Part shown: positions 42,452 to 51,863 of the stretch, piece after piece
How positions within the stretch are numbered: the stretch's first letter is position 1
Layout: every line of letters starts with the position of its first letter
Origin: Candidatus Gastranaerophilales bacterium
Lineage (GTDB): Bacteria; Cyanobacteriota; Vampirovibrionia; Gastranaerophilales; Gastranaerophilaceae
NCBI GenBank assembly: GCA_900770525.1
Contig: CAAHDT010000001.1
Location: 1-64,000 of the forward strand
DNA: 64,000 nt
Direction: 5' to 3'
The notes under the pieces: model-generated
What the model was told of the DNA's origin: nothing
The model's database searches: none
Seen by the model: only the letters and a program-made list of their open reading frames with translations
Program-made: the position numbers and the translations under genes

Positions 42452-43051
42452 CTAAATATACGTACGTAAACTATCTTGAAGTTTTATTCTCGCGCGAGAA
42501 ATTCTTGATTTTACTGTACCGACACTGACATTAGTAACATTGGAAATTTCTTCATAAGTAAGCCCTTGCAATTCCCGAAGAACTATCGCTATTCTAAAAG
42601 GTGCCGGAAGATTAAGAATTTGTTCTTTAATTATTTTTTCTAACTCGGAAGAAATACACAATTCCGGAGGCTTGCATTTTTTATCTGAAAGGATTGTTTT
42701 TATCGAAAATTTGGTTTCCGCATCAAGCTCATCATCCATTGAAATGATTTCCGGCTTTCTTACTGTTTTTCTTAGCTCATCATAAAAAAGATTTGTTACA
42801 ATTTGGTTCAACCAACTTTTAAAATGTTTGGGATTTTTTAAGCTCTTGATATTTTTGGCAACTCTCAATAACGCTTCTTGTGTAAGATCTGCAATATTTT
42901 CACGTTTTTTCGCCAAATAGGAGAATGCAGCAAATACATTTTTTTGTTCGCGGCGAATTAATTCTTCTAATGCTTTGAAATCATCCTGCTGTGAAAACAC
43001 AACAAGCTCTTCCAAAGACATTTTTTTGTATTGCAGCTTACTAGAGGACAT
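42452..43051 (-). CDS. ECF-type RNA polymerase sigma factor
   Basis: 199 residues. Region 2: NIADLTQEALLRVAKNI and FKSWLNQIVTNLFYDELRK; region 4: PAPFRIAIVLRELQGLTYEEI and VSVGTVKSRISRARIKL. It resembles the SigW/RpoE-type group. AAGGAG precedes the ATG. It heads a two-gene operon with its anti-sigma factor, the reverse of the order at 4264-5117. Confidence 0.88.
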   Translation of the reverse strand: MSSSKLQYKKMSLEELVVFSQQDDFKALEELIRREQKNVFAAFSYLAKKRENIADLTQEALLRVAKNIKSLKNPKHFKSWLNQIVTNLFYDELRKTVRKPEIISMDDELDAETKFSIKTILSDKKCKPPELCISSELEKIIKEQILNLPAPFRIAIVLRELQGLTYEEISNVTNVSVGTVKSRISRARIKLQDSLRTYI

Positions 43052-43155
43052 ACTAAAAAATCTCCTTATTACTATAATAAAGAGATTTTTTTATAAATGT
43101 CTATGCTCTTAACCTACAAAGACGGGCTATTTTTTTCTTATTAGAATGAGAATAT

Positions 43156-44397
43156 CTATTCAGCGCAAATATAACCTCTAAGTGCCGTATAAGCAGCAAC
43201 ATATGGAGATGCTAAGTAAATAAATCCTTTAGTATTGCCCATTCTGCCTTGGAAGTTTCTATTTTGGGTAGCCAAACAAACTTCACCATCAGCAAGTGTT
43301 CCGGCATGCACTCCGACACAAGGTCCGCAACCTGGAGGAAGTATTGTCGCATTAGCCTCTACAAAAGTTGTAATCAACCCTTCATCTAGTGCCTGAAGAT
43401 AAATATCTTTTGAAGCAGGGCATATTAACATTCTTACATCAGGATTAATAGTTTTACCTCTCAAAATATTTGCAACTACACGTAAATCTTCAATACGTCC
43501 ATTTGTACAAGTGCCAACAAACACTTGATTGACTTTAACATCCTTCAATTCTTCCACATTCTTTGTATTGTCAACTGTATGCGGACATGAAACAGTATGT
43601 GGAACTGTCGATGCATCTATTTTTATGACTCGTTCATAAATGGCATCTTCATCAGGCTTGATTGAACGGAACTTATCTTCACGCCCTCTTGATTTAAGAA
43701 ATTCTCTTGTTTTATCATCTGCAACAAACAAACCACACTTTGCACCGGCCTCAACCGCCATATTGGCAAGCGTAAATCTTTCGGACATAGACATATTCTC
43801 AATAGTATCCCCACAAAATTCTAATGCTTTATATGTTGCACCATCAGCACCGATTAACCCTATCAAATACAACATTAAATCTTTAGAACAAATTCCTTCT
43901 CTGAATTTACCACTAACTTCAATTTTGAAAGTTGAAGGAACTTTTAACCAAGTTTTTCCTAGCGCCATAGCAACGGCTATATCCGTAGAACCCATTCCTG
44001 TTGCAAACGCACCGAGAGCACCAGATGTACATGTGTGAGAATCTGCCCCTACAAGAATTTCACAAGGATTTACAAAAGTTTCAACTAGTCTTTGGTGACA
44101 AACCCCAGCCCCAACATCTGATAACACAGCACCATACTCTTTTGAGAAATCTCTTAATACGGTATGCGTATTAGACAACTCTTTTCGCGGACTTGGAGAA
44201 GCATGGTCAATAAATAAAATACTTCTTTCAGGATTTTTTAGCTTTGGAATTCCTAATTTTTTAAACTCCTGAACTGTTAGTGGACCTGTTCCATCTTGGA
44301 CGGCTGTTACATCTACATCTGCAATAACAAGTTCACCTGCTTTTACTTCTTTACCGGCATGCTCAGATATTATTTTTTCTGCTAAAGTTTGTCCCAT
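43156..44397 (-). CDS. leuC: 3-isopropylmalate dehydratase large subunit (or homoaconitase-type)
   Basis: 413 residues from the second ATG; an ATG eight codons earlier is in frame, but the AAAAAGGAG ribosome-binding site lies within that extension, directly before the ATG at 44397. Iron-sulfur ligands: VGADSHTCTSGALG, VGTCTNGR and PPGCGPCVG. The 413-residue size matches the LeuC2/homoaconitase-like branch, consistent with the short LeuD at 23100. The two subunits are unlinked in this genome. Confidence 0.9.
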   Translation of the reverse strand: MGQTLAEKIISEHAGKEVKAGELVIADVDVTAVQDGTGPLTVQEFKKLGIPKLKNPERSILFIDHASPSPRKELSNTHTVLRDFSKEYGAVLSDVGAGVCHQRLVETFVNPCEILVGADSHTCTSGALGAFATGMGSTDIAVAMALGKTWLKVPSTFKIEVSGKFREGICSKDLMLYLIGLIGADGATYKALEFCGDTIENMSMSERFTLANMAVEAGAKCGLFVADDKTREFLKSRGREDKFRSIKPDEDAIYERVIKIDASTVPHTVSCPHTVDNTKNVEELKDVKVNQVFVGTCTNGRIEDLRVVANILRGKTINPDVRMLICPASKDIYLQALDEGLITTFVEANATILPPGCGPCVGVHAGTLADGEVCLATQNRNFQGRMGNTKGFIYLASPYVAAYTALRGYICAE

Positions 44398-44570
44398 ATG
44401 CGTAACTCCTTTTTTATACATATTAGCATAAAAAACAGGTTGAGGTTGGCTTGTACACCTAACTTAATATAAAAATTTGACTTTTTAATTAAGCAAAAGC
44501 ATAATGTTGTCGATGTCTCTTTTACTGGTTATCCCTCTGGTTCTCCTCCTTGAATCAGAGGGTTCTTTTA

Positions 44571-46244
44571 TTAAATATTTACAAGTTGCTTAACTTCTTT
44601 TCGCTTAACTTTTCGCGTTGCAGTACGTGGCAAATCAGTTTTGGAAACAATAATATTCACAGGACGCTTGTATGCAGTAAGCTGTAAAGACAACATTTTA
44701 ACTTCATCCTTAATTATTTTATCTAAAGCCTCATCGTCATATTGCTGAATTAAATCATCTTTTGGAACAATTACCGCTGTTATTTCTTCCGTACCGTCCT
44801 TACTTCCAAATGTTCTTGTATGTCCAAACACACAAACTTCTTTAAAATAAGGGCTTTTTTCTAAAGTTGCCTCAACTTCTTCCGGAAATACTTTCTTACC
44901 ACCAGATAAAACAATCATATTTTTAATTCTACCGGTAATATAGATATGTCCACTTTTACTGATTTTAGCAACATCACCTGTATGCAACCATCCGTCACTA
45001 TCGATTACAGACTGAGTAAGTACCGGTTGATTATGATATCCTTTCATAACCGCAGGGCCTTTAACCAACAATTCACCGGTTTGTGAATCAATCTTAGCCT
45101 CAAAACTTTTTAAAGCTCTCCCAACGGATGCAATATCTCGTCTATTATCAAAATTTACGGACACAACAGGACTTGTTTCTGATAAGCCATACCCTTGATA
45201 TATCTTAAGCCCTATTCGCTCAAAAAATTTACCGACATTTATGTCTAACGGAGCCCCACCAGAAATGCAACCGATAAAATGCCCTCCAAATTTATCGTGA
45301 ATTCGCTTGAATAGAAGTTTTTTCACTCTGGAACTAGGTATAAATTTTGCCAAATGGTAAGCAAATTTAAATTTTGCCTGCTCTTTAGGAGATAAGGAGT
45401 GAATCTCACTTTCAATAGTAGTTTTGAGAAGCTTCAAAAATGCAGGTACAACAATCATGAAGTTAACCTGTTTTTCTCTCATTATTGTAAGAATATCCTT
45501 AGGTTTTAAACTTTGTGTATAATATACAGAGAACCCCATATTTAAAAATGTAGAAAAACCAACCGTCATTTCAAACAGATGATTCATCGGTAAAATGGAA
45601 AGCATTGTACATCTATCCCGCGGTAAAATTGCATCAAGCGCTTCTTTCAAGTCGTCTAACTGTGATATCATATTCCGAAAAGTTATCTCAACACCTTTTG
45701 GTGCCCCTGTTGTACCTGATGTGTATATTATAAATACAGTAGACTTTGAACCTCGTTTTCTCCATTTAGCATCATAATTTTCAGGTAATTCGTAAATACT
45801 CTTTAGCCCCAAATTATATGAAGGTTCATCCATAACAAGAATATTTTTTATAGATGGAATATGTTCCTGTAAAGCTTTTGCTGTATCAATAAATTTTTGC
45901 GACACTAAAAGAACTGTCGGCTCACAATCTGATAAAATGGATGTTAATTCATACTTAGTTAACTTAATATCAAGTGGAACTGTTGTTGTGCCGGCAAGGA
46001 TTGAGGCAAAGACACATGCACCATATTCAGGTTTTGACTCAGATAAAATAGCTATTTTATCTCCCTTTTGCACCTTTACCTCATCAATAAGGTAAGAAGC
46101 AAGCTTTCTGGATAAAAGCCCAATCCCACGATAGGTAAACTCTTTCCATCCCATTGTAGTCTTAATTCCAAGAGAAACTCTGTCTAAATATTTATTCGTT
46201 TTTTCTTCCAACAATGATAATACATTAGTCTGTCTTTGACTCAT
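44571..46244 (-). CDS. AMP-forming long-chain acyl-CoA synthetase-like ligase
   Basis: 557 residues. The adenylation motifs are FIIYTSGTTGAPKGVEI (A3), YQGYGLSETSPV (A5) and DGWLHTGDVAKISKSGHIYITGR (A7, A8), with the C-terminal lysine region PRTATRKVKRKEV. It activates a carboxylic acid, probably a fatty acid, as acyl-AMP and then a thioester. The chain length cannot be told. It stands alone; between it and leuC is a 170-base gap with one imperfect dyad (ccctctg/cagaggg at 44533-44562). Confidence 0.85.
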   Translation of the reverse strand: MSQRQTNVLSLLEEKTNKYLDRVSLGIKTTMGWKEFTYRGIGLLSRKLASYLIDEVKVQKGDKIAILSESKPEYGACVFASILAGTTTVPLDIKLTKYELTSILSDCEPTVLLVSQKFIDTAKALQEHIPSIKNILVMDEPSYNLGLKSIYELPENYDAKWRKRGSKSTVFIIYTSGTTGAPKGVEITFRNMISQLDDLKEALDAILPRDRCTMLSILPMNHLFEMTVGFSTFLNMGFSVYYTQSLKPKDILTIMREKQVNFMIVVPAFLKLLKTTIESEIHSLSPKEQAKFKFAYHLAKFIPSSRVKKLLFKRIHDKFGGHFIGCISGGAPLDINVGKFFERIGLKIYQGYGLSETSPVVSVNFDNRRDIASVGRALKSFEAKIDSQTGELLVKGPAVMKGYHNQPVLTQSVIDSDGWLHTGDVAKISKSGHIYITGRIKNMIVLSGGKKVFPEEVEATLEKSPYFKEVCVFGHTRTFGSKDGTEEITAVIVPKDDLIQQYDDEALDKIIKDEVKMLSLQLTAYKRPVNIIVSKTDLPRTATRKVKRKEVKQLVNI

Positions 46245-46322
46245 AACAACCCCTAATTTTTATAAATACAACCCAAGTTTATATTTAATTTTCTCAAAAG
46301 TCAAATGCGTAACGAAAATTCG

Positions 46323-46353
46323 CAAAAAAAAGTGGGTGACAAAAATCACCCAC
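46323..46353 (-). terminator. Terminator of the SLH-protein gene
   Basis: gtgggtga pairs with tcacccac; read on the minus strand it is followed by a run of Ts. Confidence 0.8.
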
Positions 46354-46375
46354 ACACAGTCATAGCAATTAAAAA

Positions 46376-47653
46376 CTATTTTGCAATGCTTACGTCATTA
46401 AGCATAATAACTTTGATTTCTTCTCCAGCTTTAGCATGGTAGTTCAAACCTTTAGTAATCAAGCCTGTTGCCAAACCAACACCAGCACCTACAGGAGTAC
46501 CGATTGCAATACCAGTACCAACTTTTGTAGGATCAGGAATGAATGCGAAACCAACACCGGCACCGGTACCGATTGCACCACCTGATACAGTGTACAATGC
46601 AAGTTTACCAGCTGTCATCCAAGGACCTTCTTTGAGTTCGTAGTTTTTGTAGAATGGTTTAGCATTCATAGAAACTACTTGTCCGTTTGGAAGAACTGCT
46701 TTAGTAATTTGAGCGTAAACTCTTGCGTTTTTGTTGAACCATTTTGGATCTTTAACATCTAAAACAGAACCAACAAATTTAGTTCCTGCTGGGAACAATA
46801 CTGTACCTTCTTTTGTAGCGATATCTTCGTTGTTAACGAATGTAAGCATATCGCCTTCGTTAGCTAATTCTGATTTAAATTTATCACTGAATGCAACGTA
46901 CATAGCGTTACCTTCTTTGATAATACTTCTTTGGTTTGTGATAAGAACTTCATCAGTTGGAGCATTCTTAACAACTTGTAAGTGTTGAGTTCCAAGTTCT
47001 TTTTCCAAACCAGCACCAACATATTCAGACTTGATTAAGCCAGCTTTTTCTCTCAATCTGTAAAGAATAACAGCAGCTTCTGCTCTTGATAATACATCAT
47101 TTGGTCTTAATTCGTTAGCATTTGGATAGTTTACATAGATACCATAATCTAAAGTTTTAGCGTAAGCTTTTGTAGCCCATGCCGGAACTTCCTTAGCATC
47201 TGTAAAGTTGTTCAACAAGCTTTCATCAGCCTTCATATCTTTTGTGATATGGCTAACAACTGATTGAGTTTCAGCTCTTGACATAAGTTTGTTCGGTTTG
47301 AATGTTTTGTCAGGATAACCGTAAACCAAACCTAATTGTTGAGATCTCAAAATATCTGAGTAGTAAGAATCAGAAGATTTTACATCTGTGAAGATGTTTC
47401 CGATTTTTACATCCAAGTCATCATTTGTTAATAATTTTAACAAAGATTGAACAAAATCTACTCTTGAAACAGTTCCATCAGGATTAAAGTTTCCGTCTGT
47501 AAGAGTCATAACATTGTTGTCAACAACATTGTTGATTTCCTTTGCAGCCCAGTATGTAGAGCTTACATCGGAAATGTTAGCAGCAAATGTAGGAACAGTT
47601 GTGCTTAGTGCTACAACCCCAGCTGCAAATAAACCAACTAAAAGTTTTCTCAT
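46376..47653 (-). CDS. S-layer homology domain protein
   Basis: 425 residues with a signal peptide (1-24, ending TFAAN). Three SLH domains follow (about 25-90, 90-150, 150-210: VSSTYWAAKEINNVVDNNV, YSDILRSQQLGLVYGYPDKT, WATKAYAKTLDYGIYVNYP), which anchor proteins to cell-wall polymers. The C-terminal half has GTVLFPAGTKFVGSVLDV, VLPNGQVVSM and a Gly-rich hydrophobic segment, a fold also suggested for the proteins at 60456 and 61082. GAGGAAG precedes the ATG. Confidence 0.88.
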   Translation of the reverse strand: MRKLLVGLFAAGVVALSTTVPTFAANISDVSSTYWAAKEINNVVDNNVMTLTDGNFNPDGTVSRVDFVQSLLKLLTNDDLDVKIGNIFTDVKSSDSYYSDILRSQQLGLVYGYPDKTFKPNKLMSRAETQSVVSHITKDMKADESLLNNFTDAKEVPAWATKAYAKTLDYGIYVNYPNANELRPNDVLSRAEAAVILYRLREKAGLIKSEYVGAGLEKELGTQHLQVVKNAPTDEVLITNQRSIIKEGNAMYVAFSDKFKSELANEGDMLTFVNNEDIATKEGTVLFPAGTKFVGSVLDVKDPKWFNKNARVYAQITKAVLPNGQVVSMNAKPFYKNYELKEGPWMTAGKLALYTVSGGAIGTGAGVGFAFIPDPTKVGTGIAIGTPVGAGVGLATGLITKGLNYHAKAGEEIKVIMLNDVSIAK

Positions 47654-47771
47654 TTTCCACTTCCTCTTTTTTAACTATAACTAGTAAACTTTTTCTGTTT
47701 GTAGTATATATTAGAAAAGAAGATTTGTAAAGCCATTAAAAAATTTTTAATAGGAAGTAAGGAGAAAAAAA

Positions 47772-49214
47772 ATGGACAATTACACAATGACGAAAATAGT
47801 GGCAACATTAGGCCCTTCAAGTAACACAAAGGAAATTATCCGTGAACTTTTTAAGTCCGGTGTTACCATGTTCAGAATGAATTCATCTCACGGTGACGTT
47901 GAATTCCACAAAAAGAACTTAGACTATATTAGAGAAATCGAACAGGAAGAAGGAACTCTTATCCCTGTATTGTTAGACTTACAAGGTCCTAAAATCAGAG
48001 TTGGTCAAATTAAAGAACCTATCGAAATAAAAAAAGACCAAATCCTTAAATTTAAACACATGACAGACATGGACGGCGACATTATCCCTGTAGACTACAA
48101 AGGTATCGCAAATGACGTTACTCCAGGCGAAATGATTATGATTGATGACGGTAAAATTCAATTAATCGTTCAAAAAACAGAAAATGACGTTGTTTATGCA
48201 AAAGTTTTGGCAGACGGCTTACTAAAACCAAGAAAAGGTATCAACATCCCTGGTTCTCAAGGTAGCTTGGCTGTATTAACAGAAAGAGATAAGAAGTTCG
48301 TTGAATGGGCTGCGAAAGAAGATATCGATTACTTCGGTCTTTCTTTCGTTAGAGAAGCTAAAGATGTTGTTGAATTAAGACAATTGTTAGCAAGTCATGG
48401 CAATTTCACTGCTAAAATTATTTCTAAAATTGAAAAACCTCAAGCAGTTGAAAACATCGATGCTATTATTGACGTTTCAGATGGTATCATGGTTGCCAGA
48501 GGCGATTTGGGTATAGAAATTTCAACAGAAAAAGTGCCTATCGTTCAAAAAACTATTATAAGAAAAGCTAACGTAAAACGTAAAGTTGTTATCGTTGCAA
48601 CTCAAATGTTAGAAAGCATGATTGAAAGCCCAATTCCTACACGTGCTGAAACTTCTGACGTTGCAAACGCAATCCTTGACGGTACAGATGCTATCATGTT
48701 GTCAGGTGAAACTGCTGCCGGTGCTTATCCGGTTCAAGCCGTTCAAATGATGAAAAAAGTTGCTGACACTGTTGAAGAATCTCCATTCATGAGAAGAAAC
48801 AAATTCCCTAGAAAAATGATTGAAGATGAAAAAGATAGTCAAGCAATGGCAATCGGGATGTCTATCGCTGATATGTCTAAGAAAATGAACGTTAAGGCTG
48901 TCATTGCGATGACAGGTTCTGGTTTCACAGCAAGCTTTATTTCAGAAGCTAAATTGTCAGTTCCAATCATTGCTTGTTGCCCAAGCAAATGTACTTGCCG
49001 TGATATTAAATTGTATAGAGGTGTTTTCCCTTATCCAATGGCATACAATGGCGCAATTGACGAACACAGCTTGGATTTGTTAGATGAATTTATCCTAAAA
49101 CATTGGAATATCAAAAAAGGCGATACCGTTATCATTACCGGTTCTCTTCCTGAATTGCTTGTTGGCGGTACAAACTTTATTAAAATCCACCAAATTGGTT
49201 CAAAAAGAAAATAA
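47772..49214 (+). CDS. pyk: Pyruvate kinase
   Basis: 480 residues. Last ATP-yielding step of glycolysis. TKIVATLGPSS, MFRMNSSHGD, the active-site segment IISKIEKPQAVENID, GIMVARGDLGIE and the C-terminal effector domain with MTGSGFTASFISE are present. AAGGAG precedes the ATG. A terminator follows. Adjacent genes are unrelated, so it is probably a single-gene unit. Confidence 0.97.
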   Translation: MDNYTMTKIVATLGPSSNTKEIIRELFKSGVTMFRMNSSHGDVEFHKKNLDYIREIEQEEGTLIPVLLDLQGPKIRVGQIKEPIEIKKDQILKFKHMTDMDGDIIPVDYKGIANDVTPGEMIMIDDGKIQLIVQKTENDVVYAKVLADGLLKPRKGINIPGSQGSLAVLTERDKKFVEWAAKEDIDYFGLSFVREAKDVVELRQLLASHGNFTAKIISKIEKPQAVENIDAIIDVSDGIMVARGDLGIEISTEKVPIVQKTIIRKANVKRKVVIVATQMLESMIESPIPTRAETSDVANAILDGTDAIMLSGETAAGAYPVQAVQMMKKVADTVEESPFMRRNKFPRKMIEDEKDSQAMAIGMSIADMSKKMNVKAVIAMTGSGFTASFISEAKLSVPIIACCPSKCTCRDIKLYRGVFPYPMAYNGAIDEHSLDLLDEFILKHWNIKKGDTVIITGSLPELLVGGTNFIKIHQIGSKRK

Positions 49215-49240
49215 TTTTTAACTAGTTAAAAATTCTAAAA

Positions 49241-49275
49241 AAGAACTGTTCGAATGTGAACAGTTCTTTTTTTAT
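49241..49275 (+). terminator. Terminator of pyk
   Basis: aagaactgttc pairs with gaacagttctt around a six-base loop, followed by a T-run. Confidence 0.85.
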
Positions 49276-49300
49276 TAACTTTTGTAACAAAATAATGAAG

Positions 49301-49328
49301 TTGTGAAATCACAATATGCGTATATACT
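49301..49328 (+). promoter_or_regulatory. Promoter with two dyads in a gene-free gap
   Basis: TTGTGA (49301-49306), a 16-base spacer and TATACT (49323-49328). The -35 box forms one arm of ttgtga-aa-tcacaa, and the -10 box lies in gtatata-ctt-tatatatac; both could be operator sites. Confidence 0.5.
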
Positions 49329-49334
49329 TTATAT

Positions 49335-49461
49335 ATACAGAGAGATAAAAAACATTAAATAAACACAAAAGAGAGAGTATATTCCGTTTAAAAAGAGAGA
49401 GAAAAATTCCTATTCCTACCTTCCTAAAACAAATTTTAGCCCCCATAAAGGGGCTTTTTTA
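49335..49461 (+). ncRNA. Candidate small RNA with anti-Shine-Dalgarno segment
   Basis: About 125 bases between a promoter and a strong terminator in the 332-base gap after pyk. It contains no ATG. The first half carries two purine blocks (agagagagta and agagagagaa); then comes a pyrimidine segment ttcctattcctaccttcct that could pair with ribosome-binding sites; then the terminator agcccc-ataaa-ggggct with a T-run. This is the layout of a trans-acting regulatory RNA. No family is recognised. Confidence 0.42.
49438..49461 (+). terminator. Rho-independent terminator of the candidate small RNA
   Basis: agcccc (49438-49443) pairs with ggggct, followed by ttttttatt. No coding gene ends just upstream. 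Confidence 0.8.
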
Positions 49462-49546
49462 TTGCTCAATATACTTAAGCTCACCGGTTAATAGACAAAA
49501 AAATATTAGGGATAATAATACAAAGTATAGGAGAAAGGAGTTTGTT

Positions 49547-50089
49547 ATGAACGAAAATAGAGATTATGAATATAGAGAACATGGAGAACCGTGTTTTGTA
49601 TGTAAGCATCCGGTTATGAAGCATATTTGTATTGCCTTATTAACTTTTTTAGGGGCATTTATGGCATTTTATGTGGTTACTGATTGGCACTATAAAAGAA
49701 TGCTGGAGCCGGCAGTGCAAATGCGAAAAATGGATAAAATAATGCGTTCGGAAGCTCGTTATATGGATAAACTTGCGTCAAAAGAGGCATTTAAAGAAAT
49801 GCAGCCAATAAGGCGTGATGATAGCTTTATAAGATTAGAAAAAACGGACAAAAATTATAAGGTAATTGTCGATTTACGCCAATTTGACAATGATGAAAAG
49901 AATGTTGAAGTACTCGCAAACGGGAATGTGTTAACAATTAACGCTGCCGGCAGTAGTAAAAAACATGGGCACGAAAAAATTCTAAAAATCACCCAAAATT
50001 ATATGTTTGACGATGATATAAATTTAGACAACATGACAAAAATTCGAGAAGGCAAAGACCTTGTTATATATATACCAACGGATAAATAA
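49547..50089 (+). CDS. Membrane-tethered Hsp20/alpha-crystallin-like protein
   Basis: 180 residues. A cytosolic front with CFVCKH, then one membrane segment (about 30-46, ICIALLTFLGAFMAFYV), then a charged linker and, from about residue 100, a domain with YKVIVDLRQFDNDEKNVEV, GNVLTINAAGS and LVIYIPTDK, the strand order of small heat-shock proteins. If so, the chaperone-like domain faces the periplasm. GAAAGGAG precedes the ATG. Low overall similarity makes this a fold-level call. Confidence 0.55.
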   Translation: MNENRDYEYREHGEPCFVCKHPVMKHICIALLTFLGAFMAFYVVTDWHYKRMLEPAVQMRKMDKIMRSEARYMDKLASKEAFKEMQPIRRDDSFIRLEKTDKNYKVIVDLRQFDNDEKNVEVLANGNVLTINAAGSSKKHGHEKILKITQNYMFDDDINLDNMTKIREGKDLVIYIPTDK

Positions 50090-50110
50090 TAAATCTAACA
50101 CATATATAAA

Positions 50111-50135
50111 TGCCGAAAATTCGGCATTTTTTTTG
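50111..50135 (+). terminator. Terminator of the Hsp20-like gene
   Basis: tgccgaa pairs with ttcggca around aa, followed by eight Ts. Confidence 0.85.
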
Positions 50136-50153
50136 TTGTGATAAAATAAGGTT

Positions 50154-50531
50154 ATGAAAAGAATATTAATTGTAGACGATGCATATAGTTGGCGCAAATA
50201 CCACGAAGACATTATAAAAAATAGCGGAGCAGATTTTGAAATTACTCTGGCGAATTCTGCGACAACAGCAAACGAATTACTATATTCAAACAGTGACGAG
50301 CCTTTTGATATTATTCTAACAGATATGCAAATGGAAAGTGATTATCTGCCATTGTATGCTGGGGAATGGTTAATAGAACAAATTCAAGCATTTTCAGAAT
50401 ATAAACACACTGAAATAATTATTATTTCAGCAGCCCCAAATATAAAATATATTGCAGAAAAATATGGTGTAGAATTCATAAGAAAAGCAGATTGTCGCAT
50501 GCCGGCAGCCTATTTCTTTTTGCAGAAATAA
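50154..50531 (+). CDS. Single-domain response-regulator receiver
   Basis: 125 residues, only a receiver domain. Acidic pocket D8, D9; phospho-acceptor D57 (IILTDMQME); S92 (IISAAP) and K111 (IRKADC) complete the site. There is an insert after the phospho-site loop. No output domain, so it would act by protein contact, as CheY or Spo0F do. No histidine kinase is nearby. A GATAAAAT -10 box ends six bases before the ATG and there is no leader, so translation is probably leaderless. Confidence 0.75.
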   Translation: MKRILIVDDAYSWRKYHEDIIKNSGADFEITLANSATTANELLYSNSDEPFDIILTDMQMESDYLPLYAGEWLIEQIQAFSEYKHTEIIIISAAPNIKYIAEKYGVEFIRKADCRMPAAYFFLQK

Positions 50532-50580
50532 GAGTGGTTCCAACCTCGGGGCTAACTTGCCAATTGGCGAGCAGTGAGGG

Positions 50581-51804
50581 TTAGAATGCGTTGAGAATTG
50601 AAGAAGCTCCTGCAGCAGACAACTGCATAAACGCAACAACGATATATCCGACAAAAATAGCAAGAATAATAATTATTGTAGGTTCAAAAGCTTTAGCTAA
50701 TGCACCAATTGCAACATCCAACTTTTGTTCAATCCCAATAACCGCATCACGAAACATTTGACCTAATTTTCCAGTCTTTTCGCCGGTTGCAACGACAGGC
50801 ATCAACATTGGAGGCATAAGCCCACTTATTTGATACGACTCTGTTAAAGATTGTCCTTTTTTAACAAGCTCATATGAATTTTTTGCTCTTTTTTGAATAA
50901 CTGTATTTCCAATAGCTCCTTCAGCCATTTGCAATGCATCTAACATTGGCACTCCGGCATCATATGAAATCTGCATAACAGCCATATAATGAGCTAATGA
51001 AAAATACTGAATACAATCCGATAAGACAGGTACTTTCATCAAAAAGTTAGAAATTTTTTCTTTAATTTTGACATCATCAAAAAACAATCTTGTACCATAT
51101 ACTCCTGCGGCACCTAAAATTATCAGAAACCACCAATATTTAAAACAAAATGAAACACTATCGACAACAACAGATACCATTATAGGCGGATTATCTATCG
51201 ACATTGCATAAATTAATTTTGGGAATATCAAACCACCGGCAAGAAAATACATTCCAATCAATGCAGCAACCAAAATCATAGGGTAAATTGACATTTGGAT
51301 AAATCTATCTTTTAGTTTTCCTTGTTTTTTCAATAAATTTAGTAAATATCCGAGGACAGTCGGAAGGGTACCTGACATTTGACCGGCTTTTACAAGAGCA
51401 GTATAAACTTTTCCAAAAACATCAGAATACTTGTCCAATGCGTCTGAAAAAGTTTCACCAGTTTTAATATTGTTTTCAAGTTCTAATGAAATATTCGAAA
51501 TATTTTCTTTTGGAGAATATTTAGCAATTGACTCTAACGCCTCTAAAGTAGAAATACTTGAACTTAATAGTGTTTGCAATTCAGACGTAAACAGTATCTT
51601 ATCAGCCAACGACAAACTATATTTTTTCTTTGAAGGATTTGCCTTTACAGATTTCGTCGGTTCAGCAAATTCTTCATATATATTAGTCGGTAAAAAGCCT
51701 AAGTCCCGAACTTTGCTTCTTGCCTCCTTAACGTTATCAGCTTCAACATAGCCGGTTACAATTTCTTTTTGATTTTTTAGTGCCTTATAATAGAACTGAC
51801 TCAT
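50581..51804 (-). CDS. Type II secretion/type IV pilus inner-membrane platform protein (GspF/PilC family)
   Basis: 407 residues. The N-terminal MSQFYYKALKNQKEIVTGYVEA, DKILFTSELQTLLSSSIST and the repeated halves with LVKAGQMSGTLPTVL and VATGEKTGKLGQMF are diagnostic of the family. Three hydrophobic segments. It organises pilin or pseudopilin assembly with a PilB/GspE ATPase, which is not encoded here; the prepilin at 22348 is a candidate client. There is no clear ribosome-binding site at the ATG. Confidence 0.9.
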   Translation of the reverse strand: MSQFYYKALKNQKEIVTGYVEADNVKEARSKVRDLGFLPTNIYEEFAEPTKSVKANPSKKKYSLSLADKILFTSELQTLLSSSISTLEALESIAKYSPKENISNISLELENNIKTGETFSDALDKYSDVFGKVYTALVKAGQMSGTLPTVLGYLLNLLKKQGKLKDRFIQMSIYPMILVAALIGMYFLAGGLIFPKLIYAMSIDNPPIMVSVVVDSVSFCFKYWWFLIILGAAGVYGTRLFFDDVKIKEKISNFLMKVPVLSDCIQYFSLAHYMAVMQISYDAGVPMLDALQMAEGAIGNTVIQKRAKNSYELVKKGQSLTESYQISGLMPPMLMPVVATGEKTGKLGQMFRDAVIGIEQKLDVAIGALAKAFEPTIIIILAIFVGYIVVAFMQLSAAGASSILNAF

Positions 51805-51863
51805 AAAAAAAGTTTACTATATTTTGGGGATTAAGACAATATTTTAATTGAATTATTTCGAAA

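Noticed and set aside
44533..44562. Dyad ccctctg/cagaggg as a terminator
   Set aside because: The 16-base loop and lack of a T-run on the minus strand, where the neighbouring genes lie, make it unconvincing.
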